DNA of 64,000 bases, taken from positions 682,001 through 746,000 of the forward strand of contig NZ_JASZYK010000001.1 of NCBI RefSeq assembly GCF_030317035.1, read 5' to 3'. This DNA comes from Variovorax sp. J22G73. Its GTDB lineage: Bacteria; Pseudomonadota; Gammaproteobacteria; Burkholderiales; Burkholderiaceae_C. A model generated the notes under the pieces. It did no database searches and was not told the DNA's origin. It saw only the letters and a program-made list of their open reading frames with translations. This document shows positions 42,637-51,900 of the stretch, in pieces (positions within the stretch are counted from its first letter, which is position 1; each line of letters starts with the position of its first letter). The position numbers were made by a program, and so were the translations under genes.

Positions 42637-43053
42637 ATGAACAAGCAAGACATCCTCGAGAGTTTGATTCGCGCCCTCGATAGCTGGGTTCGCAACGCGT
42701 CCGCCGCGCAGCTTTGGCAAGTGCATGAGTCGGGCGGCCTTGGTGCGCTCATCGATGTGGATGAAGAGGTCGTGAGGGTGCGCATTGCGCTCGATGGTCC
42801 GCGTGATTCGTTGTCGACCTTGGGCAAGACCGATGGGCGCTTGCCGGTGACCGAAGCGTTTCTCGGGGCGAGCGCTGCCGCATGGGGCACGCCGCCTGCA
42901 CAGGGAAGCGCGGAGCGGGCGCAGTGGTTCATGTCCAACGCGTTGGCGCAAGCGCACGCAAGGCAATATCTGATGGCGGAAGTGAAAGAGCGTCAGGATC
43001 TGCTGGCGCGGTGTGTCGACGACTGGATCGCGCGGTCGGTCGAAGCACAATGA
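42637..43053 (+). CDS. 138-aa protein of unknown function
   Basis: The frame begins at ATG 42637 (GTG 42622 is in frame upstream). The protein is soluble, acidic and Ala-rich with probable helices (ILESLIRALDSWVRNASAAQLWQVHESGG, QYLMAEVKERQDLLARCVDDWIARSVE). No signal or membrane segment and no family recognised. It has its own intrinsic terminator directly after the stop codon. It lies between the 58-aa gene (divergent) and tRNA-Lys (convergent). Confidence 0.65.
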   Translation: MNKQDILESLIRALDSWVRNASAAQLWQVHESGGLGALIDVDEEVVRVRIALDGPRDSLSTLGKTDGRLPVTEAFLGASAAAWGTPPAQGSAERAQWFMSNALAQAHARQYLMAEVKERQDLLARCVDDWIARSVEAQ

Positions 43054-43054
43054 A

Positions 43055-43086
43055 AAAAGCCCGCTACCGGTAAGGTAGCGGGCTTT
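43055..43086 (+). terminator. Intrinsic terminator of the 138-aa gene
   Basis: AAAAGCCCGCTACC and GGTAGCGGGCTTTT form a 14-bp stem with a short loop (GGTAA), starting right after the stop codon at 43051-43053. The arms are symmetric, so it could also end tRNA-Lys transcription from the other strand. Confidence 0.9.
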
Positions 43087-43108
43087 TCAGCGTTTCCGCA
43101 ATGTTGGT

Positions 43109-43184
43109 TGGTGGGCCCTGAGTGACTCGAACACTCGACCTACGGATTAAGAGTCCGCTGCTCTACCAACTGAGCTAAGAGCCC
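43109..43184 (-). tRNA. tRNA-Lys (anticodon CTT)
   Basis: On the minus strand the acceptor GGGCTCT pairs with AGGGCCC, the anticodon loop is CTCTTAA (anticodon CTT), the T arm is GAGTG-TTCGAGT-CACTC, and A73-CCA is encoded. It reads AAG codons. A sigma-70 promoter lies 40 nt upstream. Confidence 0.97.
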
Positions 43185-43223
43185 TTGCTTAGAAAGCGTT
43201 TAGTGCTATCTGGCAAGACCACG

Positions 43224-43251
43224 AGTATATCCCAGTTTTTGAGCTTGTCCA
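43224..43251 (-). promoter_or_regulatory. Promoter of tRNA-Lys
   Basis: Minus strand: TGGACA (43246-43251), 16-nt spacer, TATACT (43224-43229). The predicted start lies about 33 nt before the mature tRNA 5' end. Confidence 0.65.
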
Positions 43252-43322
43252 AAAAATTTGTAGTCGGACCGTTAGGATTCGTCATCAACGCAGGGCACCG
43301 CCCTTCAACCAGGAGAATTTCG

Positions 43323-44030
43323 ATGAGCGACGCAAGCACCACGCCCCATGTCTTGATCACCGGCGCCGCAGGCGCATTGGGCCGCGCCGTAGCCCAGCAC
43401 TTTCTCGACCAAGGCGCGCGCCTTGCGTTGGTCGATCACCATGCAGGCCGGCTCGCCGAAGTCTTTCCCGGTCTCGACAACTCGCAGCACTTGTTGATGG
43501 CCGGCGACGTGACGTCGGCATCGGAGATGGCAGGCCTCGCGCAGCAGGCGCTCAAGTCTTTCGGCCGCATCGATGCGCTCGTCCACATCGCGGGTGGCTT
43601 CGAGATGGGCGAGGCCACGCATGCGCTCACGCGCGAGAGCTGGGACCGCATGATGAACCTGAATGCGTGGTCGTTCGTGGCGGTAACGCAAGCGGTGCTG
43701 CCCGCGATGATCGAACGGGGCGCGGGCAGCGTCATCGCCGTCACGGCGAAGGTGGCGGCGCGCGGCATGCCGGCCATGGCGGCGTACATCGCGTCGAAGA
43801 GCGCGCTGCAGCGCCTGGTCGAAGCCATGGCGGCCGAAGCGGCGCCGCATGGTGTGAACGTGAACAGCGTGGCGCCCAGCGTGCTCGACACGCCTGCCAA
43901 TAGGCAGGCGATGCCCGATGCCAATCCGGCCGAGTGGGTCTCGACCTCGGTCGCGGCGCAGACCATCGGCTTTCTCGCGTCGCCGGCAGCCGCCGCGCTG
44001 CACGGCCAGCACCTCACGCTGGACAGCTGA
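43323..44030 (+). CDS. Short-chain dehydrogenase/reductase lacking the usual catalytic serine
   Basis: The protein has 235 residues. The nucleotide motif TGAAGALGRAVA lies at 13-24, D62 and the HIAGG segment near 88-92, N113 in MNLNAW, and YIASK with Y155 and K159. The position normally held by the catalytic serine, 13 residues before the tyrosine, is A142 with T141 beside it. The cofactor is probably NAD(H) (VDHHAGR after strand 2). Substrate unknown. AGGAG precedes the ATG. tRNA genes flank it. Confidence 0.88.
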   Translation: MSDASTTPHVLITGAAGALGRAVAQHFLDQGARLALVDHHAGRLAEVFPGLDNSQHLLMAGDVTSASEMAGLAQQALKSFGRIDALVHIAGGFEMGEATHALTRESWDRMMNLNAWSFVAVTQAVLPAMIERGAGSVIAVTAKVAARGMPAMAAYIASKSALQRLVEAMAAEAAPHGVNVNSVAPSVLDTPANRQAMPDANPAEWVSTSVAAQTIGFLASPAAAALHGQHLTLDS

Positions 44031-44039
44031 GCCCCCAGA

Positions 44040-44073
44040 AAAAAAGGCCCTGGCAGAAGCCAAGGCCTTTTTC
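44040..44073 (+). terminator. Intrinsic terminator of the SDR gene
   Basis: AAAAAGGCC-C-TGGC, loop AGAA, GCCA-A-GGCCTTTTT, placed between the SDR stop and the 3' end of tRNA-Ala. Both arms carry A/T tracts, so it may also act on the tRNA side. Confidence 0.85.
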
Positions 44074-44081
44074 GTATCGGT

Positions 44082-44157
<76 letters not shown>

Positions 44158-44246
44158 AACGCAGGGCGGATTCTACTCAGAACTCCTGTTTTGGCGCATG
44201 CCGGCGTGCCAAGATGCGCGGCTCGCGAAACACGGAGAAAAATCGC

Positions 44247-45113
44247 ATGGCTTCGTTCGATCCCGCCTGGCTGGAAGGCATGTACAACAACCTCGCCCGG
44301 GTAAAAGACCACCCCGCGTACTTCGCGCGCTGGGCGAGCGAGTCAGCCGCCGCGCGCGACGTGCTGGACGCCCGCATCGACCTTCCCTACGGCGATGGCA
44401 TCAACGAAACCCTCGACGTGTTCCTGGCGCCGGTGCCCGACGCGCCGGTGCTGGTCTTCATCCACGGCGGCTACTGGCGCGCGATGGACAAGAAAGACCA
44501 TTCCTTCATCGCACCCACCTTCAATGACCGCGGCATCTGCGTGGTGCAGCCCAACTACGCGCTGTGCCCGGGCACGCCCGACACGCCGGTGACGGTGCCC
44601 GGCATCATGTTGCAGATGGTGCGCGCGCTCGCGTGGACCTGGCGCCACATTGCCGAGTACGGTGGCGATCCGTCGCGCATCACCGTGGCGGGCCATTCAG
44701 CCGGCGGCCACATGGCGGCGGCGTTGCTGGCCTGCGACTGGAAAGCGGTCGCGCCCGACCTGCCCGCGCAGCTCGTGCGCAACGCGCTTTCCGTCTCGGG
44801 CCTCTACGACCTGCGCCCGCTGCAACGCACGCCTTTCCTGGAGCGCACGCTGAACCTGAGCGACGCCGATGCCCTGCGAGCGAGCCCGGCGTTGTGGCCG
44901 GCGCCCCAACGCGGCCAGCTCTATGCGGCCGCCGGTGGCGAGGAGAGCGAGGAATTCATTCGCCACAACGCCCTGATCCGCGACGCCTGGGGCCGCAACA
45001 CCGTGCCGGTGTGCGAGGTGCTGCCGGGGCTCGACCACTTCGGCGTGGTCGAAGCACTCGCCGATCCGGCGCACGCGCTGCACCGCCACGCGGTGCAACT
45101 GCTCGAAGCCTGA
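44247..45113 (+). CDS. Alpha/beta hydrolase with HGGYW motif
   Basis: The 288-residue protein has the oxyanion motif HGGYW (73-77), the nucleophile elbow GHSAGG with S151, and LPGLDHFGVVEAL near the C-terminus with the catalytic D/H pair. HGGYW is characteristic of the eukaryotic-type arylformamidase (BNA7/AFMID) branch of the hormone-sensitive-lipase-like hydrolases, so a kynurenine formamidase or carbamate/ester hydrolase activity is possible. KynB is encoded elsewhere in this window. Weak GGAG upstream. Confidence 0.88.
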   Translation: MASFDPAWLEGMYNNLARVKDHPAYFARWASESAAARDVLDARIDLPYGDGINETLDVFLAPVPDAPVLVFIHGGYWRAMDKKDHSFIAPTFNDRGICVVQPNYALCPGTPDTPVTVPGIMLQMVRALAWTWRHIAEYGGDPSRITVAGHSAGGHMAAALLACDWKAVAPDLPAQLVRNALSVSGLYDLRPLQRTPFLERTLNLSDADALRASPALWPAPQRGQLYAAAGGEESEEFIRHNALIRDAWGRNTVPVCEVLPGLDHFGVVEALADPAHALHRHAVQLLEA

Positions 45114-45147
45114 CGACGAGCGCCCGGCGAACCCGCGCCGGGCGGGC

Positions 45148-46125
45148 TTACATCAACAGGTGTTCGCCCGCGTTGTCACCGCCCAGGGTCACGTAGTTGA
45201 CCTTGCGGATGTCCATCAGCGCGCGGCCACCGGCATAGCTGATGGAGCTCTGCACGTCCTGCTCCATCTCGACCAGCGTGTCCGCCAGCTTGCCCTTCAC
45301 GGGTTCGAGAATGCGCTTGCCCTCGACGTGCTTGTACTCGCCCTTGTTGAAGTCGCTGGCCGAGCCGTAGTACTCCTTGAAGAGCGCGCCGTCGACTTCC
45401 ACCGTCTTGCCTGGTGACTCTTCATGGCCCGCGAACAGCGAGCCGATCATGACCATCGACGCGCCGAAGCGCACGCTCTTGGCAATGTCGCCGTGGTCGC
45501 GAATGCCGCCGTCGGCAATGATCGGCTTGGTCGCCACGCGCGCGCACCACTTGAGCGCCGACAGCTGCCAGCCGCCGGTGCCGAACCCGGTCTTGAGCTT
45601 GGTGATGCAGACCTTGCCCGGGCCGATGCCGACCTTGGTTGCGTCCGCGCCCCAGTTCTCCAGGTCGATCACCGCTTCGGGCGTGCCGACGTTGCCGGCA
45701 ATCACGAAGGTCTTCGGCAGCTTCTGCTTGAGGTAGCCGATCATGTTCTTCACGCTGTCGGCATGGCCGTGCGCGATGTCGATGGTCACGTACTCGGGCA
45801 CCAGGCCTTCGGCCACCAGCGTGTCGACGGTGTCGTAGTCGGCCTTCTTCACGCCCAGCGAGATCGACGCGAACACGCCCTTGCCCTGCATGTCCTTCAC
45901 GAACTGCACGTTGTCGAGGTCGAAGCGGTGCATCACGTAGAAGTAGCCGTTCTGCGCGAGCCACAGGCAGATCGACTCGTCGACCACCGTCTTCATGTTG
46001 GCCGGCACCACCGGCAGGCGAAAGCTGCGCTCGCCCAGCGTAACGCTGGTGTCGCACTCGGAGCGGCTCTCCACGCGGCACTTGCGCGGGAGCAAAAGGA
46101 TGTTGTCGTAGTCGAAAATTTGCAT
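45148..46125 (-). CDS. guaC: GMP reductase
   Basis: This encodes 325 residues. The catalytic cysteine is C173 in [56 protein letters not shown] binds the phosphate, and [19 protein letters not shown] is typical of the Firmicutes-like GuaC type. There is no CBS domain, which separates it from IMP dehydrogenase. It converts GMP to IMP with NADPH. ATG 46125 has GGAG 8 nt upstream. Confidence 0.94.
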   Translation of the reverse strand: MQIFDYDNILLLPRKCRVESRSECDTSVTLGERSFRLPVVPANMKTVVDESICLWLAQNGYFYVMHRFDLDNVQFVKDMQGKGVFASISLGVKKADYDTVDTLVAEGLVPEYVTIDIAHGHADSVKNMIGYLKQKLPKTFVIAGNVGTPEAVIDLENWGADATKVGIGPGKVCITKLKTGFGTGGWQLSALKWCARVATKPIIADGGIRDHGDIAKSVRFGASMVMIGSLFAGHEESPGKTVEVDGALFKEYYGSASDFNKGEYKHVEGKRILEPVKGKLADTLVEMEQDVQSSISYAGGRALMDIRKVNYVTLGGDNAGEHLLM

Positions 46126-46146
46126 GACCAGGCTCCAGTAAATATG

Positions 46147-46230
46147 GCCCCCCGGCTTGCCACTGCGTGTGCTTCGCCCCCCCGAGGGGGGAGGCTCGAG
46201 CCGCCTTGGGGCGGCCCGGCGGCGGCCGGG
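46147..46230. repeat. Intergenic GC-rich palindromic element
   Basis: Between guaC and the helicase gene lies CCCCCCCGAGGGGGG (about 46176-46190) and CCGCC-TTGG-GGCGG (46201-46214), within CTTGCCACTGCGTGTGCTTCGCCCCCCCGAGG-like sequence. It resembles a repeat I have seen in Comamonadaceae intergenic DNA; copy number cannot be judged from one window. Confidence 0.4.
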
Positions 46231-46418
46231 ATCGTTGAAAGAAACGAATGAGCGCTTGGTCCGGCCGGTTTCCGCGGTGCGCCTTGCAAAAAAAGACGCC
46301 CACAAAAAACCGGGCGCAAGAAACTTGGGCCCGGTGATTGAGTCTACGCGGTCTCGCGACGGCGGGTCTTCCGATTCTTCATATAACCCGCATACGCAGT
46401 GGTTTCTACAATCGCAGG

Positions 46419-48845
46419 ATGTTGTTTAACGATCCCGCGGCTGACGCCCCCCTCCCGAATCCTTCGGACATGCCGCTGCTGCACAACCTGAACGCGGAGC
46501 AACTCGCCGCGGTCACGCTGCCCGAAGGCAACGCGCTCATCCTCGCAGGCGCGGGCTCCGGCAAGACCCGCGTGCTCACCACGCGCATCGCATGGCTGCT
46601 GCAGACGGGGCAGGTCTCCGCCGGCGGCCTGCTGGCCGTGACCTTCACCAACAAGGCCGCCAAGGAAATGATGACGCGGCTGACGGCCATCCTGCCCGTC
46701 AACGTGCGCGGCATGTGGATCGGCACCTTCCACGGTCTGTGCAACCGCCTGCTGCGCGCCCACTGGAAGCTGGCCAACCTGCCGTCGACCTTCCAGATCC
46801 TCGACACGCAAGACCAGCTCTCGGCCATCAAGCGCCTGATGAAGCAGTTCAACGTCGACGACGAGCGCTTTCCCGCCAAGCAGACCCAGTGGTTCATCGC
46901 CGGCGCCAAGGAAGACGGCCTGCGCCCCGACGCCGTGGAAACGCGCAACGAGGACGACCGCAAGAAGGTCGAGCTCTACCGCCTGTACGAAGAGCAGTGC
47001 CAGCGCGAAGGCGTGGTCGATTTCGGCGAGCTCATGCTGCGCAGCTACGAGCTGCTGCGCGACAACGACCCGGTGCGCGAGCACTACCAGCGGCGCTTTC
47101 GCCACATCCTGATCGACGAGTTCCAGGACACCAACCGCCTGCAGTACGCGTGGATCAAGATGCTCGCCGGCAACACCGTCGCGGGCCATTTCACGCCGGG
47201 CAACAACAGCGTGATCGCCGTGGGCGACGACGACCAGAGCATCTACGCCTTTCGCGGTGCGCGCGTGGGCAACATGACCGACTTCGTGCGCGAGTTCGAC
47301 GTGCGCCACCAGATCAAGCTGGAGCAGAACTACCGCAGCTACAGCAACATCCTCGACTCCGCCAACGAACTCATCAGCCACAACAAGAAGCGCCTGGGCA
47401 AGAACCTGCGCACCGACCAGGGCCCCGGCGAACCCGTGCGCGTGTACGAGTCGCCGACCGACCTGGCCGAGGCGCAGTGGATGGTCGAGGAAATGCGCCA
47501 GCTCGCGCGCGACGGCTTCGACCGCAAGGAAATGGCCGTGCTCTACCGCAGCAATGCGCAGAGCCGGGTGATTGAAACCGCGCTTTTCAACGCCTCGGTG
47601 CCGTACCGCGTGTACGGCGGCTTGCGCTTCTTCGAGCGCGCCGAAATCAAGCACGCGCTGGCCTACCTGCGCCTGCTGGAGAACAAGGACGACGACACCA
47701 GCTTCCTGCGCGTCGTCAACTTTCCGCCGCGCGGCATCGGCGCGCGCACCCTCGAAACCCTGCAGGACGCCGCGCGCGCGGCCAACCGCTCGCTGCACGA
47801 CGCGGTGAGCGCGGTCGGCGGCAAGGCCGGCGCCAACCTGACGGGCTTCGTCGCCAAGATCGACGTGCTGCGCGAGCAGACGCAGGGCGTGAGCCTGCGC
47901 GAGATCATCGAGCTGGTGCTCGACCACAGCGGCCTCGTGGAGCACTACAAGGCCGACCGCGAAGGCGCCGACCGCATCGAGAATCTGGAAGAACTGGTGA
48001 ACGCGGCCGAAAGCTTCGTCACGCAGGAGGGCTTCGGGCGCGACGCCGTGGCGCTGCCGGTCGACGAACTACGCCAGTCGCCCGCGAGCCAGGGCATCGA
48101 CCTGACCCGCCCGGTGATCGACGAGCCGCTCGCGCCCGATGCCGAAACCGGCGAAACGCTGAGCCCGCTGGCCGCCTTCCTGACGCACGCCGCGCTCGAG
48201 TCGGGCGACAACCAGGCGCAGGCCGGCCAGGACGCTGTGCAGCTCATGACGGTGCACGCCGCCAAGGGCCTGGAGTTCGACTGCGTGTTCATCACCGGCA
48301 TGGAAGAGGGCCTGTTCCCGCACGAGAACTCGATGAGCGACTTCGAGAGCCTCGAGGAAGAGCGCCGCCTGATGTACGTGGCCATCACGCGCGCCCGCAA
48401 GCGCCTGTACCTGAGCCACTCGCAGACACGCATGCTGCACGGCCAGACCCGCTACAACGTGAAGAGCCGCTTCTTCGAAGAGCTGCCCGAAGGCGCGCTG
48501 AAGTGGCTCACGCCCAAGAACCAGGGCTTCACGCCCTCGGCCTTCGGCTACGGCGGCGGCTACGGCAGCACGCGCGGCGGGGCAGGGGGCTACGGCGGCG
48601 GCAACGCCTACAGCGGTGGCAGCAGCCGCGACAAGGACACCTTCGCCAGCCCGCCGGTGCCGCCGCAGAAGACCGCGCCTTCGCACGGCCTGCGCTCGGG
48701 CATGCAGGTGTTCCACAACAAGTTCGGCGAAGGCACGGTCACCGCGCTGGAAGGCTCGGGCGACGACGCACGCGCGCAGGTCAAGTTCGCGCGGCATGGC
48801 GTGAAGTGGCTGGCGCTGTCGGTGGCCAAGCTCACGCCGATCTGA
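46419..48845 (+). CDS. UvrD/Rep/PcrA-type DNA helicase
   Basis: This encodes 808 residues of an SF1A helicase. Motif I is [14 protein letters not shown] near 41, Ia [26 protein letters not shown] near 228, [52 protein letters not shown] near 607 and [20 protein letters not shown] Gly/Tyr/Ser-rich linker precedes the C-terminal Tudor-like domain ([14 protein letters not shown]). It acts in excision and mismatch repair and replication restart; UvrD is the likeliest name but PcrA cannot be excluded. A TACAAT ends 6 nt before the ATG. Confidence 0.94.
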   Translation: MLFNDPAADAPLPNPSDMPLLHNLNAEQLAAVTLPEGNALILAGAGSGKTRVLTTRIAWLLQTGQVSAGGLLAVTFTNKAAKEMMTRLTAILPVNVRGMWIGTFHGLCNRLLRAHWKLANLPSTFQILDTQDQLSAIKRLMKQFNVDDERFPAKQTQWFIAGAKEDGLRPDAVETRNEDDRKKVELYRLYEEQCQREGVVDFGELMLRSYELLRDNDPVREHYQRRFRHILIDEFQDTNRLQYAWIKMLAGNTVAGHFTPGNNSVIAVGDDDQSIYAFRGARVGNMTDFVREFDVRHQIKLEQNYRSYSNILDSANELISHNKKRLGKNLRTDQGPGEPVRVYESPTDLAEAQWMVEEMRQLARDGFDRKEMAVLYRSNAQSRVIETALFNASVPYRVYGGLRFFERAEIKHALAYLRLLENKDDDTSFLRVVNFPPRGIGARTLETLQDAARAANRSLHDAVSAVGGKAGANLTGFVAKIDVLREQTQGVSLREIIELVLDHSGLVEHYKADREGADRIENLEELVNAAESFVTQEGFGRDAVALPVDELRQSPASQGIDLTRPVIDEPLAPDAETGETLSPLAAFLTHAALESGDNQAQAGQDAVQLMTVHAAKGLEFDCVFITGMEEGLFPHENSMSDFESLEEERRLMYVAITRARKRLYLSHSQTRMLHGQTRYNVKSRFFEELPEGALKWLTPKNQGFTPSAFGYGGGYGSTRGGAGGYGGGNAYSGGSSRDKDTFASPPVPPQKTAPSHGLRSGMQVFHNKFGEGTVTALEGSGDDARAQVKFARHGVKWLALSVAKLTPI

Positions 48846-48915
48846 GGTTGCTACTAAAGCTATAGCTAACAATGCAGGCAGGGCGCGTGCAAAGGGCGCT
48901 TTTGACCTGAACCGC
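48846..48915. repeat. Intergenic element with GCTATAGCT core
   Basis: TTGCTACTAAAGCTATAGCTAACAATGC followed by GGGCGCGTGCAAAGGGCGCTTTTGACC resembles AT-rich short repeats that recur after genes in Comamonadaceae genomes (memory only). The next gene's -10-like TACACT follows at about 48918-48923. Confidence 0.35.
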
Positions 48916-48952
48916 CGTACACTCCGCACTCGCCAAACAAGGGGAGTCAGGG

Positions 48953-51900
48953 ATGTGGTTCATTGGCATCATTGCCGGCCTGTTCATCGGTGCGCTGTTC
49001 GAGTCGGTGCCCGTGGCGCTGGTGCTTGCGGTGGTCGGCGCGTTCGCGTTGCCGAAGCTGTTCGGCAAGAAGAAAAAGTCCGAGCCGCATCGCACCGAGG
49101 CTGAGCGCGCGACCGGCTCGCTCGACGCCAACACCCAGGCCATCGCCGCCACGCCGGCCCCGCAGGGCGGCATGCTGAAGCTGCAGCAGCGCGTGTCGGA
49201 GCTCGAGCAGCGGGTTGCCTCGCTCGAACGCCGACTGGCGCAGGGCGCGCAGGCCGAGGCCGCCGAAGTCGAGCCTTCCGCGATCCCCGAACTGATTCCC
49301 GGCGAACTGGCCACGTCGATGGCCGGCAAGCCATTGACCGACGCCCCCTCGCTCCCCGTCGCGACCCTCGAAGGCCGTGCCGAAGAAATTGCCCAGGCCC
49401 GCCTGTCGCGCATGCAGTCGACGGTGGCCGCGGCACAGGAGCCGGCTGCCGCTCAACCAACGACGGCTCCGCAGCCTCAACCTGTCGCCGTCGCAGCCAC
49501 GCCGCCAGTTGCCATACCCGCAGCCACCCCGACGCCCACGCCCGCGGCCGCGGCCGTACCCGCACCGGTTCGTCGCCCGCCTGCGCCACCTCCGCCGCCG
49601 CCAGTGCCGCTGCGCGACCGCCTGCCCGCGCCCCTCGCCAACCTGATCTTCGGCGGCAACACGCTGGTCAAGCTCGGCGTGCTCATCCTGTTCCTCGGGC
49701 TGGCCTTTCTGCTGCGCTACACGGCCGAACGCGTCACCGTGCCGATCGAGCTGCGCTACGCGGCGGTGGCGCTGGTGGGCGCGGGCCTGCTGGTGCTGGG
49801 CTGGCTGCTGCGCCACAAGCGCGCGGGCTATGCGCTGATTCTTCAGGGCGCCGGCATCGGCGTGTTCTACCTGACGACGCTGGCCGCCATGAAGCTCAGC
49901 GGCCTGCTGCCGGCGAGCATCGGCTTCGCCTTCCTGTTCGGCGTGGCCGTGCTGAGCGCGGCGCTGGCCGTGCTGCAGAACGCGCCGCTGCTGGCCATCG
50001 TGGCCGCGCTCGAAGGCTTCGCGGCGCCGGTGCTCGCATCGACCGGTTCCAACCAGCCGGTGGGCCTCTTCACCTACCTGCTGGTGCTGGATGTGGGCAT
50101 CGTGCTCATCGCCTGGTTCAAGGCGTGGCGCGTGCTGAACCTGATCGGCTTCGTCGGCACCTTCACGCTGGCCGCGGGCTGGGCGCACAAGTACTACACC
50201 GACGACCAGTACGCGACGGTGCAGCCGTTTCTGGTGGTGTTCTTCCTGCTGTTCACCGTCATCGGACTGCTGTTCGCGCGCCGCACGCTGTTCGACGCGC
50301 CGGTGCAGCCCGCGCAGCCGCTGGCCAGCCGCGCGCTGGACACGCTGCGCCGCGCCGGCCGGGTCGACAGCTCGCTGGTGTTCGGCACCCCGATGGTCGC
50401 GTTCGGCATGCAGGTGCTGCTGATGCGTCCGTGGGAATACGGTGCCGCGTTCTCGGCGATGGCGCTGTCGGCCTTCTACCTGGTGCTCGGGCGGCTGGTG
50501 TTCGCCACGCAGCCCAAGGGGCTGGCGCTGCTGGCGGAGGCCTATGCCATCGTCGGCGTGATCTTCGGCACGCTGGCCATTCCGCTGGGCCTCGAAGGGC
50601 AGTGGACCGGCGCGGCCTGGGCCGTCGAGGCGGCGGGCATGTACTGGCTGGGCGCGCGGCAGGGCCGCGTCTATGCGCGGGCCTTCGCGTTCGTGGTGTT
50701 CGCCGGCGCGGTGGTCAAGCTGCTCGAAGCCACGGGGCTCGACGCGGCGCCGGGCCATCCGCTGCTCGAAGGCTCTTTCATCGGCCCCGTGCTGGTGGCC
50801 GTGAGCGCCTTCGCGATGTGGGCCATCCATCGCCGCGCCAAGCTTGACGAGGGCAGGGGCGTGGAGGCCCTGGCCGGCATCGCCTTGCCCTGGCTGGCCA
50901 TGGCCGCGCTCACGCTGCTGCCGTGGCAGTGGCTGGTGCCGCCCTGGGCCGCCGCGGCCACCGCGGTGCTGGCGTCGCTCACCTTCGCCGTGGCGATCCG
51001 CTTCTCCCTGCTGCCGTTGACGCATGTGAGCTTCGGCATGCAGGCGCTATCGGTGGCGGGCTTCGTCGCCACGCTGCACGGCACCGGCGAGGTGGTCGAC
51101 GGCCAGGTGCTGCAAAGCGGCTGGCAGGGCGCGGCCGTGGCCTGCGTGATTGCGCTGAGCGTGCTCGGCAGCGCCGCCTGGTCGATGCTGCAGGCGCACC
51201 GCGCGGCGCTGGCGCGCGGCGTGCAGCCGGTGTGGTCGCTGGGCAATGTGGTCGGCGTGATCGCGGGCGTGAGCCTGCTGCACCTGGCGATGCTGTTCCA
51301 GCTGAGCCTCGCGCAGGCCGCGCTGCTGTGGCCGCTCACGGCGACCGTGGTGCTGTGGGTCGGGCTGCGCATGGCGCACTTTCCGCTGGCGGCGCTGGCC
51401 GGTGTGCTGCAGGTGATCGCCGCCGTGGCCTTCGGCATTTCCGCCGCCGATGGCGCTGGCGGTGGGAACGTCGTGCGGCCGGCTTTCGCCCACCTCGGCT
51501 TCTGGACGCCGGTGGTGCTCGGCCTGGCCGCCCTGCTGGCGGGCGACTGGCTGCGCGACGAGGCCCGTGCGGCTTTTTCCGGTGCGAGCGTGCCGGCGGG
51601 CAGCGCGCGCAAGCGCTGGGCCAACGCCTGGTGCGCCGTGCCCCCGGTGCTGTGGGCGCCGATGGTCTGGGGGCTCGGCTGGTGGCTGTTCGGCACGCTC
51701 GACGAAACCGTTCGCGTGCTGAACCGCCATGGTCTGGCAAGCCACATTCCCGCGGGCGCGATGGCCGTGGTGCTGGTCACCTCGGTGCTGGCCGCCGTGG
51801 TGGCGCACCGGCGCGACTGGGCGCAGCTCGGCAAGGCGACGCTCGCCACGCTGCCGGCTTTCGGACTGATCGCCGCCTATGGCATCGCGGGCGGCGCCAC

